In this document: one piece after another, positions 43,630-52,478 of the stretch
Layout: each line of letters opens with the position of its first letter
Numbering within the stretch: position 1 is the stretch's first letter
Assembly: GCA_016712525.1 (NCBI GenBank)
Contig: JADJQX010000001.1
Coordinates: forward strand, 1,178,001 to 1,242,000
DNA length: 64,000 bases
Direction: 5' to 3'
Source: Myxococcales bacterium
Lineage (GTDB): Bacteria; Myxococcota_A; Polyangia; Polyangiales; Polyangiaceae
Program-made: the position numbers and the translations under genes
The notes under the pieces: generated by a model
What the model was told of the DNA's origin: nothing
What the model saw: only the letters and a program-made list of their open reading frames with translations
Databases searched by the model: none

Positions 43630-44472
43630 CTACTTCGCCTGCGCGCAGCATCGGAAGCCTACGTTGTACTGCTGGAAGTCTCTCGGCTGAGCCTCTTGGG
43701 TGTCGCAGCGAAGGCGCGGGCCCTCGTCCGTGTGCGAGCCGCCGCGGAGGCGCGCGAGGTCACCTGCAGGGCCCCCACCGTCGCCAGGCGCCGTCGCGTT
43801 CTCCCACTCCCAAACGTTCCCCGACATGTCGTAGACGCCCGAGTCGGGGCGGGTGCACGCCGAGAGGGTGCCTGCGCTCACGACGCCGTTCGCCCCCTGG
43901 TCCTTGCCGTTGCAGGAGCGTGGCTCGTAGGTGCTTCCGTACGGGTACGCGCGCGCCGCTTCGCCCCCGTTGCACGCGAGGGCCCATGCGCTCGTCGTGG
44001 GGTTTCCAGGATCGGCGAAGTTCGCCGTGCCGCCCTTCGGCCCGCCGCAGAGCTCCTTTTTCGCCCAGAGGCAGAACATCGTCGCGTCGCAGAAGTCGAC
44101 GCAACCGACGGGCGCGCGCGGGAACGTGGAGAGGCAGAGCGGAGGCGTTCCGGTCTTTTCTCCGGGCACGAAGGATTTGTTCCATGTGCAGCCGGGAGGC
44201 TGAGCGCCGGCGTCATCGCGGAGGAACTCGTCGTACTGCTCGCGCGTGACCTCGGTCGTGTCGATGCAGAGGGCTCCGAGGCGGGCCATGTCGGGGCCGC
44301 GTCCGCGGGGGCAGCCGTTCTCGGCGACCGTGGGCGCGGGGGCCGCGTCGACCGCAGGGGATCCGGCGTCCGGGGCGGGCACGAGATCCTCGATCCCCGC
44401 GACGAGCTGACACGCGGCGAGGCCCACGAGGGCGAGCGCGACGGCCGAGAGCTGCGCGTGGGCCCGTGCCAT
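43630..44472 (-). CDS. SUMF1-domain lipoprotein at the end of kinase cassette 2
   Basis: The 280-residue protein has a signal with lipobox LAAC and a SUMF1/FGE-type domain: FCIDTTEVTREQYDEFL-like LCIDTTEVTREQYDEFL, GVYDMSGNVWEWENA and ARLRGGSHTDEGPRLRC, ending NVGFRCC. The two Cys five residues apart that follow GGS in true FGEs are absent here, so sulfatase activation is unlikely and a binding or structural role is more likely. It is 9 bp downstream of the FHA-bEBP gene, so it is the last gene of a four-gene operon. Confidence 0.85.
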   Translation of the reverse strand: MARAHAQLSAVALALVGLAACQLVAGIEDLVPAPDAGSPAVDAAPAPTVAENGCPRGRGPDMARLGALCIDTTEVTREQYDEFLRDDAGAQPPGCTWNKSFVPGEKTGTPPLCLSTFPRAPVGCVDFCDATMFCLWAKKELCGGPKGGTANFADPGNPTTSAWALACNGGEAARAYPYGSTYEPRSCNGKDQGANGVVSAGTLSACTRPDSGVYDMSGNVWEWENATAPGDGGGPAGDLARLRGGSHTDEGPRLRCDTQEAQPRDFQQYNVGFRCCAQAK

Positions 44473-44481
44473 CCCTCGGTT

Positions 44482-45795
44482 CTACCCCTTCTGGCGCGCC
44501 TTGATGATCTGGAAATAGCGGCGCGCGATCCCACTCGCGGCCGCCGCTCGCGCGACGTTGCCGCCGTGAGCGGCGAGGATGCGCTCGACGTAGCGCCGCT
44601 CGAACTCGGCCTGCACGCGCTCACGCGCCTCGGGGAAGGAGAGATCCTGCGCGAGCACCGCCTCGATCGGATCGACGATAGGACCGGTCTTCTCCGTGCC
44701 CCGGAGGCTCGTCCGGACGCCGCCGAGGGCGAGCCGCCGCGCGACGAGGTTCTCGAGCTCACGCACGTTGCCCGGCCAGTCCGAGGGCATCGAGAGGCCC
44801 TGGACGAGGTCCTCCGGGAGAGGTCCCTCACCGCCCTGCGCGCGGTAGAAGTGCTCGGCCAGGAACACCACGTCGTCCCTCCTCGCGCGGAGGGGCAATA
44901 GCTCGATCCGGAGCACCGCGACGCGAAAGAGCAGATCGGCCCGAAAGCGCCCGTCTTGGACGTCACGGTCCACGTCCCGTCGCGAGGTCGAGATGACACG
45001 CACGTCGACCTTTCGCGCGCGCGCCTCGCCAGCGGCGCGAACCTCGCCACGCGCGAGCGCCCCGAGAATGAGCGCCTGCGCCTCGGGCACGAGATCGGCG
45101 ACCTCGTCGAGCAGGAGGGTGCCTCCATCGGCCTCGGCGAAGGCACCGCGCTGACCGTCCTTGCCGAAGAGCACGAGGCTCGCGTCCTCTCCTCGCAGCG
45201 TCGTGCAGTCGACTACGACGAAGGGGCCCGCGCGCCGCGGCCCGGCCTCGTGGAGCGACTCGGCCACGAGCTCCTTGCCCGTGCCGGTCTCACCCTCGAG
45301 CAGCACGGGCTCGTTCGACGACGCCGCGCGCTCGAGCACCGGGTAGAGGCGGCGCATCATCGTGCTCACGCCGAGCACCCGCCCGAACCTGTCGACCTCG
45401 GGCGATGGCGTTTTTTCACTCGCAGTTACGGGCACTTGCACGACCCTCAGCCTCGTCTGACCGACGACGATCTCCTGCCCACCTCGCACGAACGCGCGGA
45501 GCACGCGGACACCTGCCACCGTGGTGCCGTTCGTCGAGCCGAGGTCCTCGACGGACATGACCCCCGCGGCGTCGACGCTGAACGCGAGGTGGCGGCGCGA
45601 GACCTCGCGGTCCTGGAGGCGGAGCTCGCAGAGCGGGCTCGTGCCGAGGAGGACGCGCGGCGGGAGCGTATCGTCGAAGAAGAACCTCTGGCCCTTGTCG
45701 GGCCCCTCCGCGACGACGAGGGCATACGTCTGCCGCGAGGGCGCGGACGGGGGCAGGCTCGGGCTTCGTTCTCGGGTCGCGTCGTCGGTGCTCAT
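44482..45795 (-). CDS. FHA-domain NtrC-like regulator with degenerate GAFTGA loop, cassette 2
   Basis: The 437-residue protein has an N-terminal FHA domain (LLGTSPLCELRLQDREVSRR, SVEDLGSTNGTTVAG) and an AAA+ domain with Walker A LEGETGTGKELVAE, Walker B TLLLDEVADL and DWPGNVRELENL, then a Fis-type helix-turn-helix (NVARAAAASGIARRYFQIIK). The sigma-54 contact loop, GAFTGA in active members, reads GAFAEA here, and the usual FGHxKG before it reads FGKDGQ. Loss of the Thr-Gly in this loop normally abolishes sigma-54 activation, so this protein may act in another way, for instance as a sigma-70 repressor/activator. It lies after the STPK and TPR/PEGA genes. Confidence 0.88.
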   Translation of the reverse strand: MSTDDATRERSPSLPPSAPSRQTYALVVAEGPDKGQRFFFDDTLPPRVLLGTSPLCELRLQDREVSRRHLAFSVDAAGVMSVEDLGSTNGTTVAGVRVLRAFVRGGQEIVVGQTRLRVVQVPVTASEKTPSPEVDRFGRVLGVSTMMRRLYPVLERAASSNEPVLLEGETGTGKELVAESLHEAGPRRAGPFVVVDCTTLRGEDASLVLFGKDGQRGAFAEADGGTLLLDEVADLVPEAQALILGALARGEVRAAGEARARKVDVRVISTSRRDVDRDVQDGRFRADLLFRVAVLRIELLPLRARRDDVVFLAEHFYRAQGGEGPLPEDLVQGLSMPSDWPGNVRELENLVARRLALGGVRTSLRGTEKTGPIVDPIEAVLAQDLSFPEARERVQAEFERRYVERILAAHGGNVARAAAASGIARRYFQIIKARQKG

Positions 45796-45803
45796 GGCGT
45801 CCT

Positions 45804-46748
45804 TCAGAAGTCGAGGTGGAGGCCTCGGAGGTGAGCGCTCGGCGGGGGCCTCGGCGCATCCGGCGCGGTCACGAAGAGGACGATCGCCGCGATCCCGGCC
45901 GCGATCCCGACCCCGATGGCGACGTTCGCCACGTTGGCCGCGACCTTCGCGTCGTCGTTGGTCGCGAAAGCACGAGGGTCGCCGCAGCTCGACGGATCGC
46001 ACGCGTCACGCACGTCCCCCGCGAGAGACATGGCGCGCACACCGAAGCCCGCCCCGACCCCCAGCGCGACGAGCGACGCGCCGCCCGTCACGAACGCCGC
46101 CACGCGCCGACCCCTGCCCGGCTCCGACGGGGCCACAGGAGGGGTCGCGGGCTGCGGCGCGGGGGCGAGCTCGAGTCGCGGGAGGACCACCTCGACGGTC
46201 TCGGGCCGGGCCGGCGCGACGAGCTCCACGGTGGCAGGTAAGTGGCCCCCGGCTTCGACGCGCACGACGTGCCGACCCGGATCGACAGGGACGTCCACGC
46301 CGAGCACCTCGCGCGAGAGAGTCTCTCCGTCGTCGATGCGCACGCGGAGATCCTTCGCGTCGGACACGACGACGAAGCGGACCTTGGGGGCACGACCGGC
46401 GACGGCGTCGAGGTGTCGCTGCGCGAGCTTCTCGCGGTCGTTTCGACGGTCTCGACGGGCGATGACGAGCGCCGACCGTAGCTCGGCCTCGGCGCTCGCG
46501 ACCTTCCCCTGCTTCTCGTGGCAGATCCCGAGGAGGAGGAGCGTCCCACCACCGGGCTCGAGGCGCTGCGCCTCCGCGAGCTTCTTGCACGCTTCATCCG
46601 TCTTGCCCTCGTCGAAGAGCGCGCGACCAGCCTGGAAGAGCGCCTCGGCGGTCGACGTCGCGCTCTGGGCGCGCGCGGGCGACGCCGTACCTACGAGCGC
46701 CAAGAGCCCCGCGAGCAGGACGAACGTCTTGTGAGACCGGCGCATCAT
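45804..46748 (-). CDS. TPR/PEGA-type envelope protein, cassette 2
   Basis: The 314-residue protein has a signal peptide (VLLAGLLALVGTASPARA), TPR-like repeats (ALFQAGRALFDEGKTDEACK, LLLLGICHEKQGKVASAEAE), a PEGA-like domain with VDVPVDPGRHVVRVEAGGHL, a Pro-rich linker and two hydrophobic helices (about 212-235 and 270-295). This is the same order of parts as at 19365. It starts two bases after the kinase stop and ends 8 bp before the bEBP start. A role as an envelope sensor or scaffold for the kinase tail is inferred from this position. Confidence 0.82.
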   Translation of the reverse strand: MMRRSHKTFVLLAGLLALVGTASPARAQSATSTAEALFQAGRALFDEGKTDEACKKLAEAQRLEPGGGTLLLLGICHEKQGKVASAEAELRSALVIARRDRRNDREKLAQRHLDAVAGRAPKVRFVVVSDAKDLRVRIDDGETLSREVLGVDVPVDPGRHVVRVEAGGHLPATVELVAPARPETVEVVLPRLELAPAPQPATPPVAPSEPGRGRRVAAFVTGGASLVALGVGAGFGVRAMSLAGDVRDACDPSSCGDPRAFATNDDAKVAANVANVAIGVGIAAGIAAIVLFVTAPDAPRPPPSAHLRGLHLDF

Positions 46749-46750
46749 GG

Positions 46751-48109
46751 TCAGTCGTGGTGGTCGAACTCGCTCGAGGGCTTCTTGGGGGGGGCTTTGC
46801 CGGCGGTCACTTTTCCCTGTTTTTTCGGACTGTTGACGGTGACCGTAGAGCTCGACGGGGCGGGCCCGGGTTCGACGACGGCGACCTCGGACGCGCGTGG
46901 GGCCGGGGCCGAGATCGGCGCCGCCGAGGCGGAAGGGATCGCCGCGAGCGTCGGAGTGGGGAGAGGCTCGGTCGCGACCTGGGACGCGAGGCGCTCACGC
47001 CCGACGAGCGTGGCCACGGCCCCGAACGCGACCACGAGGCTCGCCGACGCGACGAGCGGCCACACCCGCGTTTTTTGCCGTTCCTTGCCCGCGATCGCCG
47101 TCACGGCGCGATCGACCTCGATCTTTCGCGCGGCGACCTCCGCGCCGATCCGTCCGACGCAGAAGGCGGCGAGGGCGCGCGCGTCGACGGTGTCCTCGAG
47201 CGAGCACCGCCTCTGCGTGAGGCACGTATCGATGGCGGACTCGACCTCTTCCATGCTCGAGAAGCGCTCGTCTCGTTCGAACGCGAGCGCGCGGCGCACG
47301 ATCGTGCCGATGTCGGGCGCGAACGGGCGGGTCGGCTCCCGTAGCGGCTCGCGCATCACGAGCGTGCGTACGACGTCCGCTTCGGAGAGGTCCTCGAAGA
47401 GCTCCTCTCCCGAGACGAGAAAGTACAGGACCGCCCCGAGCGCCCACACGTCGGCGCGGAGGTCGACGTCCCCTCCGTCGACCTGCTCGGGGGCCATGTA
47501 TTTGAGCTTCCCCTTGATCACACCGGAGCGGGTCGTCTGCGAGAGCCTCTGGCGTGTCTTGGCGATCCCGAAGTCGATGAGCTTGACCTGGCCGTCGACG
47601 GAGAGGAGCACGTTGTGGGGCGAGACGTCGCGGTGCACGAGGCCGAGAGGCTGGCCCTGCGCGTCCCGGAGCGCGTGGGCCGCGGCGAGCGCGCGGGCGA
47701 GGCGCCGTACCACGCGGAGGGCCATCTCCTCGGGGAACGCTCCACGCTCGGGCAGGTGCATCCCCTTGGCGACGATGGTGTGCAGCGCGTCGCCCTCGAT
47801 CCACTCCATCGCGAGGTAGAGCGTGCCGCGATCCTCCCCGGCCTCCACGACGTGGCACACGTTCGGGTGACGCACGGCCGTCGCGACGCGCGCTTCGTCG
47901 AGGAACATGGTGCGCAGCGCCGCGTCGTTCGCGCCCTCCGCGTGCAAGGTCTTCACCGCGACGAGGGGGCGAGCGACGCCGTCACGCGCCGCCCAGATGG
48001 TCCCCATCCCTCCGCGCGCGACCGGGGCGAGCAACGTGTAGCGCCCGAGGCGCCCCGTCTCCGGGACACCTCGTCGCTCGACGTCCGCGACGTGCGCCGA
48101 GGGGGCCAC
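46751..48109 (-). CDS. Membrane-anchored Ser/Thr protein kinase, cassette 2
   Basis: From GTG 48109 the 452-residue protein contains VARGGMGTIWAARD (P-loop), LVAVKTLHAE, GLVHRDVSPHNVLLSVDGQV (catalytic loop), LIDFGIAKTR (DFG), and LKYMAPEQVDGG (APE). A helix VWPLVASASLVVAFGAVATL (about residue 350) is followed by a Pro/Ala/Ser-rich outer tail ending KKPSSEFDHHD. The topology matches the kinase of cassette 1. A long apparent upstream extension is a shadow of the gene at 48199. It is the first gene of the STPK/TPR-PEGA/bEBP/SUMF1 operon. Confidence 0.9.
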   Translation of the reverse strand: MAPSAHVADVERRGVPETGRLGRYTLLAPVARGGMGTIWAARDGVARPLVAVKTLHAEGANDAALRTMFLDEARVATAVRHPNVCHVVEAGEDRGTLYLAMEWIEGDALHTIVAKGMHLPERGAFPEEMALRVVRRLARALAAAHALRDAQGQPLGLVHRDVSPHNVLLSVDGQVKLIDFGIAKTRQRLSQTTRSGVIKGKLKYMAPEQVDGGDVDLRADVWALGAVLYFLVSGEELFEDLSEADVVRTLVMREPLREPTRPFAPDIGTIVRRALAFERDERFSSMEEVESAIDTCLTQRRCSLEDTVDARALAAFCVGRIGAEVAARKIEVDRAVTAIAGKERQKTRVWPLVASASLVVAFGAVATLVGRERLASQVATEPLPTPTLAAIPSASAAPISAPAPRASEVAVVEPGPAPSSSTVTVNSPKKQGKVTAGKAPPKKPSSEFDHHD

Positions 48110-48198
48110 GACCGAGAGTTTACGTGCTTTTCGTCGAAAGGTCGAAGGTCGAACGCAGCTCTCGTCGACGACCTCCGTGACGGCCTCGGCCGCGGATT

Positions 48199-49362
48199 TC
48201 ACGGCGTGGCGAGGCACGCGTCGCCATTCGCCTCCCCGCTCGAGACGAAGACGGCGCGGTCGAAGACCTGCACGAAGCGGTATCGCGGCCTCCCCCGCTC
48301 GTCGACGACGAGCTTCTTGGTGTCGGCGAGCACGATCTTGCAGGCGTTGTCGGCGGTCTCGTTCACGAGCTCGGCGCGCGAACGGCTCGGGTCCTTCGCC
48401 TTGGCCGCCGCGAGCTTCGCCTCGCAGGAAGCGGCGTCGGCCCCCGCGAGATCGACGAGCGGCGTGAGGACCGCGCCGATCGTCTGACGGAAACCCTCGC
48501 CGTCTCCGCCGAGCACGTGGAGCGCCTCGTGGAGCGAGAAGAACCTCGGCATCGTGGTCCGCCGCTCCTTCCACACGACGCTCGCCGTCGCGTTGCCCAC
48601 GGCCAGCTCGTAGTCGCCGTCGCACACGGCGTTCACGTGGTCCGTGTCCGCCATGCCCGGGCGGAGCTGCACGTCGCACGCGGGGTACCCGAAGCGGAAG
48701 GGGCGAGAGCCCACGATCTTCTCGAACGGCACCTCGTCGCCGCGCTGGCCGGCGGTGTACCCGTGACGGAACCAGTTGAAGTCCACCTCCCCGAGGAAGG
48801 CCTCCCCCGAGATCCGCTTCGGCGAGGCCGGATCGCAGCTCTTCGGCACGCTCGCGGCCTCGGCGCGATAGGCGTTCGCGTCGGCGGCTCCGGGCTTCGC
48901 GAGGCGTAGCGAGGAGGACTTGTCGGCCGCCGTCGAGAGGTCGTACTCGAGCGGGTAGCTCGTGGTCTTTCCGCTCTGGAAGAAGGTGATGGCGCCACGC
49001 TTGCCCGCCTGCGAGAGGCGGCCGATGCGGTAGGTGCCCGTCTCGACCGGGGCGCCCTCTTTCCCGTGGATCGTGTAGCTGCCGACGTCGGGCATGCCGG
49101 CCTTGCAGGTGGCCGTGTCCGTCCCGAGGCGCACCTCGGCGCGGCCGTCGAGGCCGATGCACTTGTTGAAGGTGATGCCGACGACCGAGCTCTCGTCGAC
49201 GCGCTTCCAGTACCCGTCGAGCGTGGCGCGGCCGACGGTCGTCGCCACGTTGTCCTCGGAGGTGCCCTCTTCGGGGGAGGTGGCTTCGGCGGCACAGCCG
49301 ACGAGGGCCGAGGCGGAGGTGACGAGGGCGAGGGTCGAGAGGGCGGCGAGGACGGTCTTCAT
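48199..49362 (-). CDS. Secreted lipoprotein with a metzincin-like HExxHxxG motif
   Basis: The 387-residue protein has a lipoprotein signal (VTSASALVGC), then a beta-rich region with VGSYTIHGKEGAPVETGTYR and a C-terminal part containing FFSLHEALHVLGGDGEGFRQ. HEALHVLG is an HExxHxxG motif as in metzincin zinc proteases, although the third zinc ligand that should follow at +10 is Gly, with Asp one position earlier. It may be a degenerate or atypical protease. The stop is 89 bp before the kinase start on the same strand, so it could be the head of that operon. Confidence 0.65.
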   Translation of the reverse strand: MKTVLAALSTLALVTSASALVGCAAEATSPEEGTSEDNVATTVGRATLDGYWKRVDESSVVGITFNKCIGLDGRAEVRLGTDTATCKAGMPDVGSYTIHGKEGAPVETGTYRIGRLSQAGKRGAITFFQSGKTTSYPLEYDLSTAADKSSSLRLAKPGAADANAYRAEAASVPKSCDPASPKRISGEAFLGEVDFNWFRHGYTAGQRGDEVPFEKIVGSRPFRFGYPACDVQLRPGMADTDHVNAVCDGDYELAVGNATASVVWKERRTTMPRFFSLHEALHVLGGDGEGFRQTIGAVLTPLVDLAGADAASCEAKLAAAKAKDPSRSRAELVNETADNACKIVLADTKKLVVDERGRPRYRFVQVFDRAVFVSSGEANGDACLATP

Positions 49363-49598
49363 TCGAGGTCTCCTGTTCGGGTTCGGAGACACTCGAGAGC
49401 ACACCTCGTACCACCCGAAACGACATCTGCTCCGCGAACGATTTCGAGCACTTATGCGAGGTCGGATCGTTTCGATCGCGGCCCGTGATCGCTCGTGACC
49501 GAGGCCCGAGCCCAGGACCACCATCTCGTCCATGGGGGCGGCCGAGTCGATTTTCGGACGCGTCGCCACGTCGTTGGCAAGATGCCTGGCGAGGTCCG

Positions 49599-49850
49599 AT
49601 GACGAAGCGCCGCGTGAACGCTCCCCCACCCCCGAAGGCCGGCGAGAAGACCAAGGGCCCAGCCTCGTACTTCCCGAGCATCGAGAAGACGTACGGCAAG
49701 CCGATCCAGCACTGGCTCGATCTCACGGTGAGCCTCTTCGACGAGCACGCGCACATGCCGGCCGTCGGGGCCCTGAAGTCGGAGCACGGGCTCGGGCACG
49801 GCCACGCGAACGCCATCGTCGCGTACGTGAAGGCCGCGCTCGCCGAGTGA
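49599..49850 (+). CDS. DUF4287-type small protein
   Basis: The 83-residue protein contains SYFPSIEKTYGKPIQHWLDL and EHGLGHGHANAIVAYVKAAL, the signature of DUF4287 (YPSIEKxxGKPxxxW...GLGHGHANALVxYxK). The family has a compact helical fold and is found in many soil bacteria, sometimes fused to DUF5655. No function is established. The start follows a GGCGAGG ribosome binding site. Confidence 0.85.
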   Translation: MTKRRVNAPPPPKAGEKTKGPASYFPSIEKTYGKPIQHWLDLTVSLFDEHAHMPAVGALKSEHGLGHGHANAIVAYVKAALAE

Positions 49851-49880
49851 GCGAAACGCCGCGCCCGCGGCCCCGCAGGA

Positions 49881-49898
49881 TTCGGCCCGAAGCTTTTT
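49881..49898 (+). terminator. Small hairpin plus T-run after the DUF4287 gene
   Basis: TTCGG-C-CCGAA followed by GCTTTTT lies 30 bp past the stop. The stem is only 5 bp, but a T-run is rare in this genome, so a weak intrinsic terminator is plausible. Confidence 0.45.
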
Positions 49899-49923
49899 GA
49901 CCCCGCGGCACGGGCGCACCACA

Positions 49924-50856
49924 ATGTCGGAAGTGTCCCCCAAGCCCTCCCGTCTGGCCGGCGCCGCGCTCGTGGCCGGCCTCGCCCTCTTCGGGTGCGC
50001 GTCGGCGTTCGGCGTCCAGGAAGACGCGGATTCGGGGTCTCCGCCCGTTCCCTCGGCAGACGCGACGCGAGACGACGCGGGCGCGATCCCTCCGCCTCCT
50101 CCTCGCGACGCAGGCGTCGACGGGGCTCTGGGTCGCGTCACCGACGGGCTCGTCGCGTTCTTCGGTTTCCGAGAGGACGCCGGCACGATCGTCCACGATA
50201 CGGCCCCGGAGGGCGGGCGGCTCGAGCTCGTCGTCGCGCGCGCACCCGCTCCAGACGGCGACGGCGGTGTCCTCCCGGTCCCCACGTCGGGGCCGACCGT
50301 GGCGTGGACGTCGCCAGGGATGTCGGTGGTCGGCCGTGTGGTCGTCGCGTCAGCGCAAAACGCCTCCTTGATCGAGTCGAGGTGCAACACCACCAACGAG
50401 CTGACCGTCGAAGCGTGGATCAAGCCGTCCAGCGTGACCCAGGGGGGACCTGCGCGCATCGTGACCATGTCGCACACGGGGGTCGTCCGAAACCGGAACT
50501 TCACGCTCGGACAGGCCGGGGATAGCTACGTCTTCCGTATTCGGAACGAAGAGCTCGACGCAGGTATCGTCGAAGTGAGAAGCGACGGCGGCGCCGGATT
50601 GGCGCTCACCCACGTCGCGGTGGTCGTCCGCGCGAACGGCTCCCTCACGTTCTGGATCGACGGCACGCCCACGACCTCCCGCTTGCCTGCTGGCGCGTTC
50701 TCCTTTCAGCCCTTCCGCCTGGGGCTCGCGAACGAGATCGACGGCTTCGACGCCGAACGTCTCTGGCGCGGGGACTACCGCCTCGTCGCCATCTATTGCC
50801 GCGCCCTCTCCGAAGCCGAGGTCCGCCGAAACCGCGAGCTCGGCCCGAACCCCTGA
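49924..50856 (+). CDS. LamG/concanavalin-like domain lipoprotein
   Basis: The 310-residue protein has a lipoprotein signal (LVAGLALFGC), an Asp/Pro linker and a laminin-G/concanavalin-type domain (about 80-310): GLVAFFGFREDAGTIVHDTA, NELTVEAWIKPSS, LTHVAVVVRANGSLTFWIDG, and the closing RALSEAEVRRNRELG that is typical of LamG modules. It likely binds a carbohydrate or protein ligand at the cell surface. The start at ATG 49924 directly precedes the signal. Confidence 0.82.
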   Translation: MSEVSPKPSRLAGAALVAGLALFGCASAFGVQEDADSGSPPVPSADATRDDAGAIPPPPPRDAGVDGALGRVTDGLVAFFGFREDAGTIVHDTAPEGGRLELVVARAPAPDGDGGVLPVPTSGPTVAWTSPGMSVVGRVVVASAQNASLIESRCNTTNELTVEAWIKPSSVTQGGPARIVTMSHTGVVRNRNFTLGQAGDSYVFRIRNEELDAGIVEVRSDGGAGLALTHVAVVVRANGSLTFWIDGTPTTSRLPAGAFSFQPFRLGLANEIDGFDAERLWRGDYRLVAIYCRALSEAEVRRNRELGPNP

Positions 50857-50904
50857 GCATGCGCACAGGCGCGCCAAAGGCCACCCTGCGGGTCGGCCCG
50901 AAGG

Positions 50905-52347
50905 TCAGCGCTCGACGAGCTTCTTGATGTCGCCGAAGGCCCGGTAGAACCCACCGCTCTTGGAGGGGTGCACGGCCTCGACCACGTACCTCGCGCCCGG
51001 CTCGCGGAGCGCCTTCGGGAACTGGCAGTTCCACGTGGGGTCGTACCCCTCGGAGACGACGCGGACACGAAGCTTGCCGCCGCTCTCGAAGCACTCGAGC
51101 ACGACACCCGTGCCGGCCTTCTTCGTGGTCTCGACCGCGCCCACCTCGGAGGCCGCGACGGACGGTGCCGCGATCTCCTTCGCGGTAGGGACGGTGCCCT
51201 CCTTCGCGGCGAGGATCGCGCGCTCGCTCGCGTCGATGCAGCCCAAGAAGCCGAGGTGCGTGACGACGTAGAGCTTCTCCTCGAAGTACTGCATCGACTG
51301 CGCGGCGCCGCAGCCCGAGTCGAGCTTCCAGAGGCGCTCACCGCCGGACGCGAAGCAGTAGATGCTCCCGTATTGATCGCCGGCGAACACGTACTCCCCG
51401 TCGGGGCTCGAGGCGCAGCTGCACAGGTACGCGTCGCAGTCGTAGACCTCGCGCACGTCCCCTCTCTTCGTGAACTTGTGGACCTTTCCCTCGGCCGTGG
51501 ACGCGAAGAGGAGGGACTCTTCCTGCCAGCCGAAGCCGATCCAGCCGACGGTCGGGCGCGACCAGAGCGCGTCGCCCGAGTCGCGGTCGTACATGGTCAC
51601 GCCCTTGGAGTGCCCGTGGTAGACGCCGATCTCGTCGCAGCGCACCATCCAGCCCTTGTCGCCTTTGCTCTTCTTCGCCCAGCGCGACTCGTCCTCGTGG
51701 TCGACGGTCGTCACGTTGCCGAGCGCGTCGGAAACGGCGAGCACGCCGTCGTGGATGTCCATCCAGTAGAGATCGACGTCCTCCGCGATGGTGTACGCGA
51801 CGCGCGCCACCTTGCCCGAGAGGTCGTACACGTTGCCGTCGTCGCAGCCGGCGTAGAGGAACCCCTCGTCGGCCACGATGCACTTCACCCCGTCGGGGAG
51901 CTTGTGTTTCTGGTGCACCGCGAGCTCGTGGTCGAGCGCGTAGACCTCCCCGTTCTCGTTGCCGACCCACAGGCGCTCGGCGTCGACGAAGATGCCGAGC
52001 GCGCTCCGACCGGTCCCGAATTTCCAGAGGAGGGGCGCCTGCTTCGTCTTCGCGGAGCGCGGCTTCTTCTTGGCGGCGGCGGCGATCACGTCACTGCGCT
52101 TCGTCACGGCGCGCTTCTGCCGAACGCCCTTCTCGGCGGCCTCGTAGCCCTTCTTCCGTTTCTCCGCGATCTTCTTGTCGGCCTCGGCGCGCGCCTTCTC
52201 CGGGCTCGCGAGCGTCGAGGTCGACGACTGTCCTGCGTCACCGATGCGCCCGTAACGGATGGTGAGCTCAGCGCCCTCCACCGTCACCTCGTAGAACTTG
52301 TGAGAGGTACCTTCGGACAGCTCGAGGTAGGTGACGTCTTTCGCCAT
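50905..52347 (-). CDS. WGR-domain beta-propeller protein
   Basis: The 480-residue protein begins with a WGR domain (VTYLELSEGTSHKFYEVTVE, LTIRYGRIGDAGQSSTST, KKGYEAAEKG), here with YGR in place of WGR. A basic Ala/Lys linker (about 75-110) leads to a propeller of repeated strands such as RLWVGNENGEVYALDHEL and YVFAGDQYGSIYCFASGGER. WGR domains bind nucleic-acid ends in PARPs and occur in other bacterial DNA proteins. No signal peptide, so cytoplasmic. The divergent gene at 52594 shares a promoter region with two strong palindromes. Confidence 0.82.
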   Translation of the reverse strand: MAKDVTYLELSEGTSHKFYEVTVEGAELTIRYGRIGDAGQSSTSTLASPEKARAEADKKIAEKRKKGYEAAEKGVRQKRAVTKRSDVIAAAAKKKPRSAKTKQAPLLWKFGTGRSALGIFVDAERLWVGNENGEVYALDHELAVHQKHKLPDGVKCIVADEGFLYAGCDDGNVYDLSGKVARVAYTIAEDVDLYWMDIHDGVLAVSDALGNVTTVDHEDESRWAKKSKGDKGWMVRCDEIGVYHGHSKGVTMYDRDSGDALWSRPTVGWIGFGWQEESLLFASTAEGKVHKFTKRGDVREVYDCDAYLCSCASSPDGEYVFAGDQYGSIYCFASGGERLWKLDSGCGAAQSMQYFEEKLYVVTHLGFLGCIDASERAILAAKEGTVPTAKEIAAPSVAASEVGAVETTKKAGTGVVLECFESGGKLRVRVVSEGYDPTWNCQFPKALREPGARYVVEAVHPSKSGGFYRAFGDIKKLVER

Positions 52348-52438
52348 CCGTGCAGGGTACACGAGCCGTTCGGGAGGTGGGGTCGACGGCTCGGGCGGCG
52401 GGGCTCGGCACGCGCCGATCTGGCGGCCATCGTGCGAA

Positions 52439-52458
52439 TCGTTCCGGCGCCGGAACGA
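52439..52458. promoter_or_regulatory. Perfect 20-bp palindrome in the divergent promoter
   Basis: TCGTTCCGGCGCCGGAACGA is perfectly self-complementary. It lies 92 bp upstream of the WGR gene and 136 bp upstream of the zinc-ribbon gene. It could be an operator or a cruciform/hairpin. No regulator gene is adjacent. Confidence 0.5.
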
Positions 52459-52464
52459 GGGCAC

Positions 52465-52478
52465 ATATCGAACGATAT
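52465..52478. promoter_or_regulatory. AT-rich palindrome next to the 20-bp palindrome
   Basis: ATATCG-AA-CGATAT has perfect 6-bp arms, and a CATGCATG palindrome follows at 52490-52497. The AT-rich tract is unusual here and is probably the promoter core with an operator. Confidence 0.45.

Noticed and set aside
46751..49924. A single 1057-codon kinase gene
   Set aside because: The upstream two thirds are the antisense-free shadow of the lipoprotein gene at 48199-49362 in another frame; the kinase domain begins right after the GTG at 48109.
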